Assembly: GCA_041391385.1 (NCBI GenBank)
Contig: JAWKOD010000002.1
Span: forward strand, 496,001-560,000
Source: CANIGN01 sp041391385
GTDB lineage: Bacteria; Bdellovibrionota; UBA2428
DNA: 64,000 nucleotides
Direction: 5' to 3'
Part shown: piece after piece, positions 42,049 through 49,590 of the stretch
Layout: each line of letters starts with the position of its first letter
Numbering within the stretch: the first letter of the stretch is position 1
The notes under the pieces: model-generated
What the model was told of the DNA's origin: nothing
What the model saw: the letters and a program-made list of their open reading frames with translations, nothing else
Databases searched by the model: none
Translations under genes and position numbers: made by a program

Positions 42049-43376
42049 TGAAGGCCCTTACACAGAAGCTCCTATCTGATTTATCTGATTTCTCGGTTAG
42101 TTCGGGACGACGCTTGTTTCATAATGCACCTTATTGGATTGCTGCACTTTTAGTAGGTGTTTATGCGGTTTTTTATGCAAAAATATTTGCTTTAAGCGAA
42201 GCCTTTTCGAAGTATTTATTTAAAACTAATTCAGTTCTTTATTTTTTCCTTTCATGTGCATTTTTTGTTTCTGCCTGGCTCTTAATTCATTTCGTTGCAC
42301 CTAAGGCACGGGGGAGTGGAATTCCGCAAGTAATGGCGGCTGTAGAAGAAGGTGCGAGCTCAAAAAGTAAGTATTTGGGTCTTCGTATTTCGATTGTTAA
42401 AACACTTAGCTCTGTGCTGTGTGTGTTAGGCGGCGGAGCTATTGGTCGAGAGGGACCAACTCTTCAAGTCTCAGCTTCTATTTTTCATTTTTTAGGGAAT
42501 AAACTCGATAAGTATTTTCACTTTCGAATTAAGCCAGAAGTATGGATTATCGCAGGTGCCTCGGCTGGACTTTCTGCGGCCTTTAATACGCCTCTTGGTG
42601 GTCTTGTGTATGCCATAGAAGAGTTGAGTCGTTCGCACTTAAACAATCTTAAGACTCCACTCATCTCTGCGGTAATTGTTTCGGGTCTTGCGGCTCAAGT
42701 TTTATCGGGTCCCTATCTCTATATAGGGCTTCCCGCTTTGGCTTCTATTAAGATTGGGACGTATGTATACATTGTTTTAACGTCTTTTGTCTGTGGTTTC
42801 TTGGGAGCACTTTTTGGAAAATTGCTCTATGTAATTTCTCGCTATATACGCAATAAAAAATCGTTAAAGATTTCTTTAATGGTACCCGTTCTCGTGGCGG
42901 CGACTATCTTTTTGTATGCCTTTTATATTGAGCCCAATATTATGGGCTCAGGTAAAGAGGTTTTAACGTCTTTGCTATTTGAAGAGCGCCTTGAGCAGCA
43001 CGGCCTTATTTCTTTGTCGGTAGCGCGCTTTATTGGTCCTATTCTTACTTATATCTCGGGTGTTGCAGGAGGTATTTTTGCTCCCTCTCTTGCTGCTGGC
43101 GGAGCCTTTGGTGCCTTGATTGCAGATAGCTTAGATGTTTCTAATCATAACTTGCTAGTTATGTTGGGAATGATTTCTTTTTTAACGGGTGTTACTCGAA
43201 CTCCCTTCACTGCTTTTGTTCTCGTTCTTGAAATGACCGATCGTCATTCTGCAATTATTCCAATGATGATTTCGGCATTATTGGCTTCTGTTGTAGCGCC
43301 AGTAGTTGATGAAAAATCAATCTACGAAAAAGTACGAGATGACTATTTGGCAAAAGAGCCAGAGATAGCGACTTAG
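42048..43376 (+). CDS. ClC-family chloride channel / proton antiporter
   Basis: 442 residues starting at a GTG sharing one base with the previous stop (TAGTG). The three ClC selectivity signatures are present: GSGIPQV, GREGPTLQ (gating glutamate E135) and GIFAPSLAAGGAFG. Many transmembrane helices, no C-terminal CBS domains. Members exchange Cl- for protons or conduct Cl-, and serve in acid resistance and volume or pH control. Translational coupling to the beta-lysine acetyltransferase operon suggests that its ion movement supports the same stress response. Confidence 0.93.
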   Translation: MKALTQKLLSDLSDFSVSSGRRLFHNAPYWIAALLVGVYAVFYAKIFALSEAFSKYLFKTNSVLYFFLSCAFFVSAWLLIHFVAPKARGSGIPQVMAAVEEGASSKSKYLGLRISIVKTLSSVLCVLGGGAIGREGPTLQVSASIFHFLGNKLDKYFHFRIKPEVWIIAGASAGLSAAFNTPLGGLVYAIEELSRSHLNNLKTPLISAVIVSGLAAQVLSGPYLYIGLPALASIKIGTYVYIVLTSFVCGFLGALFGKLLYVISRYIRNKKSLKISLMVPVLVAATIFLYAFYIEPNIMGSGKEVLTSLLFEERLEQHGLISLSVARFIGPILTYISGVAGGIFAPSLAAGGAFGALIADSLDVSNHNLLVMLGMISFLTGVTRTPFTAFVLVLEMTDRHSAIIPMMISALLASVVAPVVDEKSIYEKVRDDYLAKEPEIAT

Positions 43377-43389
43377 CAGCGTTCTAGTA

Positions 43390-44040
43390 TTATTTAAGTT
43401 TTAGTTCTCTTGGTTCTTTGCCAATAGCGAACTTTAAACTCCAGAGAGAGTCCTTGTAGCTATTTTCTAGCCAGCTTGCATTGAGATTACTGGGGGGAGC
43501 CGATATGTCTCCTTTTGCTTTTTTAACGGGGTTTCCGTTAGCTTTCCACCTGCGAATAAATTCAGCATCTTCGTTTTGTATGACGCCTTCAGAAAAAGCA
43601 CCTGTTTCAAAAAAAGATTTCTTATCTAGGCTAAAACTTTGGTTAATAAAGGGGAGTCCTAGAGTGTCTGATCTAAAATTAATTAAACTCTCATTTAATG
43701 CGTAGAAACTGCTGCAGGGTTTTTTGAATTTAAAATTAAAATAAAAAAGTGTTTTAGGTTTCAGTAAAAGTCTAAGTCTTGCAAAGTTTTCTGTATCGAT
43801 GTCTGCGTCAGGCGATAAAAAGCAGATGTATTCGCTTTGAGCTTCGTGGGCGCCGAGGTTAAACTGATGAGCCCTGTTACTTTTGTTACTCGTAAGACGC
43901 TTGAAGTTGGCGGGAAGTCTGAGTTTCATATCAGAGTCTGGACTTACAATGAAAACCTCATCAAAGACTTTTTTAAGTGGAAAAAAGCTTTCAATGGAAT
44001 CTTTTCTAGAATTAAGGGCGATGATACAGCTATAGCTCAT
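43390..44040 (-). CDS. Family 2 glycosyltransferase-like protein
   Basis: 216 residues with a GT-A-like layout: SNRAHQFNLGAHEAQSEYICFLSPDADID (the donor-site Asp motif), then LPFINQSFSLDKKSFFETGAFSEGVIQNEDAEFIRRW, which aligns in pattern with the TIGR04283 group of GT2 proteins. No membrane segment. The acceptor is unknown. Its stop lies 14 bp from that of the ClC gene (convergent). Confidence 0.72.
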   Translation of the reverse strand: MSYSCIIALNSRKDSIESFFPLKKVFDEVFIVSPDSDMKLRLPANFKRLTSNKSNRAHQFNLGAHEAQSEYICFLSPDADIDTENFARLRLLLKPKTLFYFNFKFKKPCSSFYALNESLINFRSDTLGLPFINQSFSLDKKSFFETGAFSEGVIQNEDAEFIRRWKANGNPVKKAKGDISAPPSNLNASWLENSYKDSLWSLKFAIGKEPRELKLK

Positions 44041-44112
44041 TCATAGGCAGTCTCCTGTATTTCTTGATAAAAATAAACAGATGAATTGAATCATTTGAGG
44101 TAAAACGGGGGT

Positions 44113-44697
44113 GTGGCCGACGTAATTAAGACTAAAAGCGAATTTTCTTTGGGTTCGCTGGTGCTAGCAGCTACGGACAGTCTCTTGGGCGAGCTTGGAT
44201 ATGCGGTTAAAGATTTAGGCCCATTGGCAATTGGTGTGGTGATAGAAGAGTCTTCAAAGCGAGCGCATGTGCATTTTCCCGAGCTTAAGGTGAGCCTTTG
44301 GTTGGATCATTCGGAGATTAAGGATGTTCTGCATGAGTTACAACGTGACGACAAATTTAAACCACTGCAGAAGTATGTCGACGAAACTCCAGGTCGGGCT
44401 TTGCTCCCCTTTTTAATGCATTTTTTGATTCAATTTTTATTCGCTTCTCATGTCTTGGGAGTGGATCATGGACCATTGGATGAGGTCTGGGAAGAGGCTC
44501 CTGATAAACTCGCTGGGTATTTTCAGGGGAACTTGTCAGTGGATGTCATGCGCTTGAGCTTGGGACTTGAGGAGATGAATCCTGCTAAGATTGAAGAGCT
44601 TAAAAAAATACTTCCAGAGCGATTGTTGATTACTCGTTTTTTACCAAGCGGAATGTATAAGTTTGAAGTGTCTCTTTACCTAAAACGTAATGTTTGA
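44113..44697 (+). CDS. Cytosolic protein of unknown function
   Basis: 194 residues from GTG (G-rich ACGGGGG just upstream). The N-terminal third looks like a small beta-rich domain (LAIGVVIEESSKRAHVHFPELKVSLWLDHSEI), and the rest is helical (RALLPFLMHFLIQFLFASHVLGVDHG). There are no signal peptide and no convincing transmembrane span. No family recognised. It ends 4 bp before the glpD stop on the other strand. Confidence 0.65.
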   Translation: MADVIKTKSEFSLGSLVLAATDSLLGELGYAVKDLGPLAIGVVIEESSKRAHVHFPELKVSLWLDHSEIKDVLHELQRDDKFKPLQKYVDETPGRALLPFLMHFLIQFLFASHVLGVDHGPLDEVWEEAPDKLAGYFQGNLSVDVMRLSLGLEEMNPAKIEELKKILPERLLITRFLPSGMYKFEVSLYLKRNV

Positions 44698-44701
44698 AGG
44701 G

Positions 44702-46288
44702 CTACTGGTAGCTACGGCCGAGGGCGAAACTCATGTTGTGCTCAAGATATTTTTTGTAATCTTGAACTTCTGATTCCCACTTTGCATCATCCCAGGCGAG
44801 GACTTTTTGAAAGCTGGATTTTAGCTTGGGTACAAGCTTCCAGCCATTTTGCTCTTCTTTGTAGTAGATAGAAGTTCGGCGAACCATGAAGTCTTCAAGG
44901 GTTAGGACCATTTGAGTCGCAAGAATTTTCTCAACGTCTTCGTTGTTGAGACGTCCTGCTTCGCTTGTTCCAAGGTATCCATTTTTAGCAGTCGGCTCAT
45001 AAAGTCGAGTGATAGCACGTTCATTTGTTTGAGTAGCTCCGGCAACGTTTCCAACGGGAAGAGTCCAGCTTTGAGTATCTTCAATAACTTTATCCACGCA
45101 GTCTTCGGCCATTTGCCTGTAGGTGGTAAGTTTTCCACCGGCAATGAGAAGGAGTCCGGGATCAGCAAAGTCTAAGAAGTGTTCTCTAGATACGCTCGAT
45201 GCACTAACATTTTCAGGTGGTGCAATGAGCGGCCTGAGTCCAGTCCATGTGCTTGTGACATCGTCTTTAACGATGTGACATTTGGGGAAGTAGTATTTCG
45301 CAGAATTAATGAGGTATTCGACTTCTTCTGTCGTGATTTGGGTTTGATCGGGGCTGTTACTGTCGTCGAGATCGGTTGTTCCCAATACGGAGAAGTCTCC
45401 CCATGGAATCGCGAAAAGCACTCTGCCATCTACGGGGTGGGTCATTACGACGGCATGTCTTAGGGGAAGCTTTTCTTGTTTTACGACAATATGAGATCCT
45501 CGGGTAGGGCGCAAAAGTTTTCGTTTAGCTTTGCCGATTTTTTCAAGAAGTTCATCGGTCCATGGACCAGCCGCTGAAACAACAACGCGTGCTTGTACTT
45601 TTTTCTTCTCACCTGAGAGTTTGTCTTCAAGTTCTACGCTATGTGAGGCAACAGCTGACTCTGGAACTTTTTTGTTCCATTCAACGGCACAGCATTCAAC
45701 GCGAGAGAGTGTGGTGGCACCTAGAGTATGCGCGTCTAGAATATTAGCAAGTGTAAGGCGAGCGTCGTCTGTGGCGCCATCAAAGTAATGGATGGCTCCG
45801 CTTAATCCGTCTTGGTTGAGTTCAGGTTCGAGTTCTTTAAGAGCTTTGGCAGAATATTTTCTGTGCAGCTCAGGGACTTTAAACTTTGCAAGTGTGTCGT
45901 ACATCCAAAGGCCAATATTGAGTTGCCAAAGGGGAACGCGAGAACTTTTATAAGCTGGAAATAGAAAGGCTAAGGGAGAAACAAGTTGTGGGGCGAGTTT
46001 CCAAAGTTTGGCTCGTTCTTGAGTACTTTCTTTTACGAGTTTAAACTCGAATTGTTCAAGGTACCTCACTCCACCGTGTACAAGTTTAGAGGAGCGAGAG
46101 CTGGTGCCCCATGCAAAGTCTTTGCGTTCGACAAGGAGTGTTTTAAGTCCTCGAGAGGCTGCATCGCGTGCAATGCCTGCTCCAGTAATACCGCCACCAA
46201 TGATTAAGAGGTCAAAAACAGTTTTGTCGATGTCGTTCCAGGATTTAGAACGTTCATTTAGAGAGTAGTTAGGGAAATCATTTGCCAT
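44702..46288 (-). CDS. glpD: Aerobic glycerol-3-phosphate dehydrogenase
   Basis: This FAD enzyme oxidises glycerol-3-phosphate to dihydroxyacetone phosphate at the inner membrane and feeds electrons to quinone. 528 residues. It has FAD-binding GGGITGAGIARDAASRG near the N-terminus, then the GlpD signature SSRSSKLVHGGVRYLEQFEF, IHYFDGATDDARLT, and GGKLTTYRQMAE near residue 380. All expected parts are present. No glpF or glpK is nearby, so it may serve mainly lipid-derived glycerol-3-phosphate. Confidence 0.96.
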   Translation of the reverse strand: MANDFPNYSLNERSKSWNDIDKTVFDLLIIGGGITGAGIARDAASRGLKTLLVERKDFAWGTSSRSSKLVHGGVRYLEQFEFKLVKESTQERAKLWKLAPQLVSPLAFLFPAYKSSRVPLWQLNIGLWMYDTLAKFKVPELHRKYSAKALKELEPELNQDGLSGAIHYFDGATDDARLTLANILDAHTLGATTLSRVECCAVEWNKKVPESAVASHSVELEDKLSGEKKKVQARVVVSAAGPWTDELLEKIGKAKRKLLRPTRGSHIVVKQEKLPLRHAVVMTHPVDGRVLFAIPWGDFSVLGTTDLDDSNSPDQTQITTEEVEYLINSAKYYFPKCHIVKDDVTSTWTGLRPLIAPPENVSASSVSREHFLDFADPGLLLIAGGKLTTYRQMAEDCVDKVIEDTQSWTLPVGNVAGATQTNERAITRLYEPTAKNGYLGTSEAGRLNNEDVEKILATQMVLTLEDFMVRRTSIYYKEEQNGWKLVPKLKSSFQKVLAWDDAKWESEVQDYKKYLEHNMSFALGRSYQ

Positions 46289-46394
46289 ATGTTGTTTGCA
46301 CCCATTATTTGCAGCGATTATTCCGGTATGTATGTGTAACGAGATGAGTGGCTTCGCTTTGTTTACTTAGCTTTTAGCTTTTTACTGCAGTTCT

Positions 46395-46574
46395 CTATTT
46401 AACTTCGCGGTGAACTGTAACTTTTTTCATATAGGGGTTGTACTTGCGAAGCTCGAGCTTTTCAGTCGTCGTTTTCTTGTTCTTTTTTGTGTAATAGCGA
46501 CTAGGCGTTGTGCCCGCTTTGCGAGACTCTGTACACTCTAAAATCACTACTACTCTATCGTTCTTTCTGGCCAC
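46395..46574 (-). CDS. rpmG: 50S ribosomal protein L33
   Basis: 59 residues from GTG: ARKNDRVVVILECTESRK, then AGTTPSRYYTKKNKK and LELRKYNPYMKKVTVHREVK, a clear L33 of the large ribosomal subunit. Only one Cys is present, so this is the zinc-free type. The GTG start is fixed by the preceding promoter: a -10 TATCAC ends 6 bases before it, leaving no room for a ribosome site, so rpmG is translated from a leaderless message. An overlapping ATG is out of frame. Confidence 0.95.
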   Translation of the reverse strand: MARKNDRVVVILECTESRKAGTTPSRYYTKKNKKTTTEKLELRKYNPYMKKVTVHREVK

Positions 46575-46580
46575 ATGAGA

Positions 46581-46609
46581 GTGATAGGCAAGGCTCCGTG
46601 CGCTGTCAA
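46581..46609 (-). promoter_or_regulatory. Sigma-70 promoter of rpmG
   Basis: On the minus strand, -35 TTGACA (46604-46609) and -10 TATCAC (46581-46586) with a 17-bp spacer. The predicted transcription start is the first base of the rpmG GTG (46574). Confidence 0.8.
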
Positions 46610-46678
46610 TAGGAGAGAGTTATGTCCCCAGGGGAACGCGGTGCGTAATTGATTTGTAATTTGGGGTACTTGCGCACC

Positions 46679-46706
46679 TTGCGCAGTCTGGGTCCTCCGG
46701 CATAAT
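46679..46706 (+). promoter_or_regulatory. Probable promoter of the porin gene
   Basis: TTGCGC (46679-46684) and CATAAT (46701-46706) with a 16-bp spacer. The transcript would have a leader of about 50 bases with a strong ribosome site (AGGAGGAG) before the ATG at 46765, unlike the leaderless genes. Confidence 0.6.
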
Positions 46707-46764
46707 CAAAGCATAAGGCCGTCAAAAAGCCTTTGCTTGAGGGAGCAAAATTAGGAGGAGATAT

Positions 46765-47862
46765 ATGAAAAAATTAGGATTAGCAGTAGCAGGAACACTC
46801 CTGTCACTCAGTGCATTCGCAGACGATCACGAAGGTGTGATGGTTGGCGGATATGTAGATGCAGGTTATCAAGCACAAAGTGTAGATAAAGTTGCTGGAG
46901 CTACCGTTCTCGATACAAACGGTTTCTTGGTTAGAGAAGGAGCAATCTATCTCGGCAAGAAATGGGGTTCTGAATGGGAAGTTTTCGGTGACTTTAGTTT
47001 CACTGGTAACACTCAATCAGCAATCACTGGCGTGGGCGTAGCTCAGGCTTTCATCGCTCAAAACATGGAAAATGGTTTTAGCTGGAAATTAGGTAAAATG
47101 GACGGAATCTTTGGATACTATGCGGGTCGCGTTGACTCTCATGCTCACCGTCTAACAGACGTTGGTTACATCCAAGAAGCTTACCTTCCTGCTTACCACC
47201 TTGGTTGGATGGGTTCTTACTCTTTCAGCGACATGCTTAAAGTAAGCATCCTCGTTGCAAACGAGAACGAAGAATTCGGAACAACTGGAACTGCTGGAGC
47301 TACTGGAACTGCAGCTAACCGTGGAACACGTTCACCTGACGCTGGTATCTTGGTTGGAGCTGACTTCGACGCTTTCAGCGCAGACCTTGGTGTTTACGTT
47401 ATGACTGGCGAAACTGGAACTAAAACAACTACTGGATACGTAGTATCTGGTGTTGTTGAAGGAAACTTTGAGCCTCTTAACGTAGGTGTTTACGGCGTTT
47501 ACTTCAAAAACGATGCTGACGCGACTGCACCTGCTAAAGACGAAGCTGACTTCGGTATTGGCGCAAACGTTGGTTACGACGTTAACGACCAATTCGGAGC
47601 TAACCTTCGCGTTGAGTATGTAGGAATGAATGACAAAGATTCTTTCTACAACACTGTAACTAACACTTGGACTTCAATTGGAGCTGTTCCAACTCAAGAA
47701 GTTGAGTCAATGCTTGGCGCAACTATTGGTGGAAACTACAAGTTTAACGACAGCGTAACTGCTAAAGTAGACTATACTTACACTAAGTTCCAAACTAAAG
47801 GAACTGGCGCAGATATAGATCCTATTCACACAGTTAATGCTGGTGTTGTAGCTAGCTTCTAA
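46765..47862 (+). CDS. Outer-membrane porin-like beta-barrel protein
   Basis: 365 residues: signal peptide (GLAVAGTLLSLSAFA|DD), then alternating beta-strands of a barrel with Tyr/Gly-rich turns, ending in the BAM-recognised C-terminal Phe (AGVVASF). It resembles the family of putative porins annotated 'outer membrane beta-barrel'. A strong AGGAGGAG ribosome site, narrow codon choice and a dedicated terminator point to high expression. A Gly-Thr-Ala-rich loop (GTTGTAGATGTAA) lies near residue 175. Substrate unknown. Confidence 0.85.
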   Translation: MKKLGLAVAGTLLSLSAFADDHEGVMVGGYVDAGYQAQSVDKVAGATVLDTNGFLVREGAIYLGKKWGSEWEVFGDFSFTGNTQSAITGVGVAQAFIAQNMENGFSWKLGKMDGIFGYYAGRVDSHAHRLTDVGYIQEAYLPAYHLGWMGSYSFSDMLKVSILVANENEEFGTTGTAGATGTAANRGTRSPDAGILVGADFDAFSADLGVYVMTGETGTKTTTGYVVSGVVEGNFEPLNVGVYGVYFKNDADATAPAKDEADFGIGANVGYDVNDQFGANLRVEYVGMNDKDSFYNTVTNTWTSIGAVPTQEVESMLGATIGGNYKFNDSVTAKVDYTYTKFQTKGTGADIDPIHTVNAGVVASF

Positions 47863-47892
47863 GAAGTTTAGATACATACAGTTCGTGAATAT

Positions 47893-47930
47893 AAAGCCCG
47901 GGGTTTCGAAAGGAGCTCCGGGCTTTTTTT
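47893..47930 (+). terminator. Strong terminator of the porin gene
   Basis: AAAGCCCGGGG pairs with CTCCGGGCTTT around a TTTCGAAAGGAG-type loop and is followed by seven T. Confidence 0.9.
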
Positions 47931-47952
47931 ATTTTAAATCTTAGAAGAAGTT

Positions 47953-49506
47953 TTAATCACATCTTTTGCGCCTGAGTTGAAAAGAGTAACTTTGGTTTTT
48001 GTTGCCTCTGCAGGTTACCCTTACGTGGTCTGATGCTTCTTCCCCACCGTCGTAAGTCTTGGAGACACTACATCTATTCGTACTAGCACCTGCATACTCG
48101 GTGTGGTCCCATGATCCCATCATGTAGTTGTAAGTTCTCGTTTGACCGTTTGAGCTAAACTTACCACTTCCGTGGTTATCGTTTTCAGTATGCTGTGGTC
48201 TGCACCTGCCTCGTTTCATACAACCTCCAGAGCAATGATTACATGTGGGCCAATTGCTTGCTCCATTTGAACATGTACATGCGGGGCCGTTGCAGGCAAT
48301 AGCAGGAGAAACTTCTCCTGCGGCACAATCAGAAGAGCAATATTGGTCTTGAGGTTGCGCACAAGATCTAATTTTTGTACCAGCGCCACAAGTTCCGTTG
48401 TTCGGACGACAAGCTCCGTATCCGCCCCAACCATTATTTGTTGCATAAGGCTTACCGTTGCAGGCTTGTGAACTTGTTTCACCCGCGCTGCAAGCAGAGT
48501 CGCAATAATTTTCTTTGGGATAAGCGCAGCTTCTTGATTGGGTTCCACCAGTTCCACAGGTGACGCTGCAAGCGCCCCAAGCGCCCCAGCCATCACCGCC
48601 ATCTGGGATAACAGGGTTGCAACATTGACCATTTTTTACAATCCACCCAGCATTGCTGCAAAGTAGAGTAGGCTCATCGCTGCAAACAATGGCGTCACCT
48701 TCCATAGTTGCGACAGTGCCCGCAGGGCAACTGCTCACACTCGATGTTGATGACGAAGAGCCACCTCCAGTTGATGCAACAAGAAGGGCATTCGTGTTTT
48801 GAAAACCGAAGCCGAGCTCAAGATCAAAAAGTTTATTGCCACCACTTCCGCTCCCATTTGTGGGAGCACAGTCAACGGAGCCGGTATCAAAATTAACTCC
48901 TGTTGCGCTTGGACAGCTCGATGCAAGAGCACGTACAAGGCCAACTTGTTTTGTAGCCGCATACTGGAACTCAGTTTCGATGGCAGGAATGGCGCTAGCA
49001 ATTTGTACAAATCCACTGGGAATTGCACTACTATTGATTTCGACTCTGTTTAAAAATTTAATTCCACTGCAAGCGTTTGAAGTGCACACGATTTCCCACT
49101 CAGCAGAAACAGAAATAGGACAGTTAGAGGTAGTACAAGTTTCTCCATTGAGAAGGTAATTTCCACGTAACATGGCATTGAGTTGAGCCGCATTTGTATC
49201 TGTGGCTGGGAAGTCGGGGCGACCTACGTTAAAAGATTCGCAGTTAACTCCTTTTGACTTAAAGCAATCACTAAGTCCTGCTTGAGCAGGGTCTGCGATA
49301 TAGTTTTCAAGATAAAAGAGTTCATAACGTTTAGCTGCGTATTGGGAGTGCGTGAGAAGTTGATTCATGGAGGCTTTGATTTCAGCAACTTTTTTTTGAT
49401 TGCTTTGGATGGAGATTGCTTGGCCAACAATCATCGAGAAGAGTCCAAGAACTCCAACAGTTATGAGGACCTCAGCCGCGCTAAAGCCTTTCCTCGAAAA
49501 GGTCAT
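47953..49506 (-). CDS. Type IV pilin-like protein with thrombospondin type-1-like repeats, copy A
   Basis: 517 residues. The prepilin signal is MTFSRKG|FSAAEVLITVGVLGLFS, with Glu at +5 and the hydrophobic pilin helix. Residues 30-280 form a Cys-containing domain. From about 303 come two thrombospondin type-1-like repeats: WGAWGACSVTCGTGGTQSRSC, then WGGYGACRPNNGTCGAGTKI. A Cys-rich hinge (ACTCSNGASNWPTC) and a C-terminal domain rich in Tyr and Arg follow. TSP1 repeats bind glycans and matrix proteins in eukaryotes and parasites; here they would sit at a pilus tip or surface. The gene has its own sigma-28-like promoter and lies downstream of a paralogue in the same direction. Confidence 0.85.
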   Translation of the reverse strand: MTFSRKGFSAAEVLITVGVLGLFSMIVGQAISIQSNQKKVAEIKASMNQLLTHSQYAAKRYELFYLENYIADPAQAGLSDCFKSKGVNCESFNVGRPDFPATDTNAAQLNAMLRGNYLLNGETCTTSNCPISVSAEWEIVCTSNACSGIKFLNRVEINSSAIPSGFVQIASAIPAIETEFQYAATKQVGLVRALASSCPSATGVNFDTGSVDCAPTNGSGSGGNKLFDLELGFGFQNTNALLVASTGGGSSSSTSSVSSCPAGTVATMEGDAIVCSDEPTLLCSNAGWIVKNGQCCNPVIPDGGDGWGAWGACSVTCGTGGTQSRSCAYPKENYCDSACSAGETSSQACNGKPYATNNGWGGYGACRPNNGTCGAGTKIRSCAQPQDQYCSSDCAAGEVSPAIACNGPACTCSNGASNWPTCNHCSGGCMKRGRCRPQHTENDNHGSGKFSSNGQTRTYNYMMGSWDHTEYAGASTNRCSVSKTYDGGEEASDHVRVTCRGNKNQSYSFQLRRKRCD

Positions 49507-49512
49507 TTATCT

Positions 49513-49539
49513 TTATCGGCACGTTTTAAAAGATATTTA
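49513..49539 (-). promoter_or_regulatory. Sigma-28 (FliA)-type promoter of pilin copy A
   Basis: Minus strand: TAAA (49536-49539), 15 bp, then GCCGATAA (49513-49520), the exact sigma-28 core consensus. The -10 ends 6 bases before the ATG at 49506. Confidence 0.78.
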
Positions 49540-49590
49540 GTGAATAAGGTCCTTTAAAATCAGGGACTTGAAGCAGTCGCTGTAAAGGCT

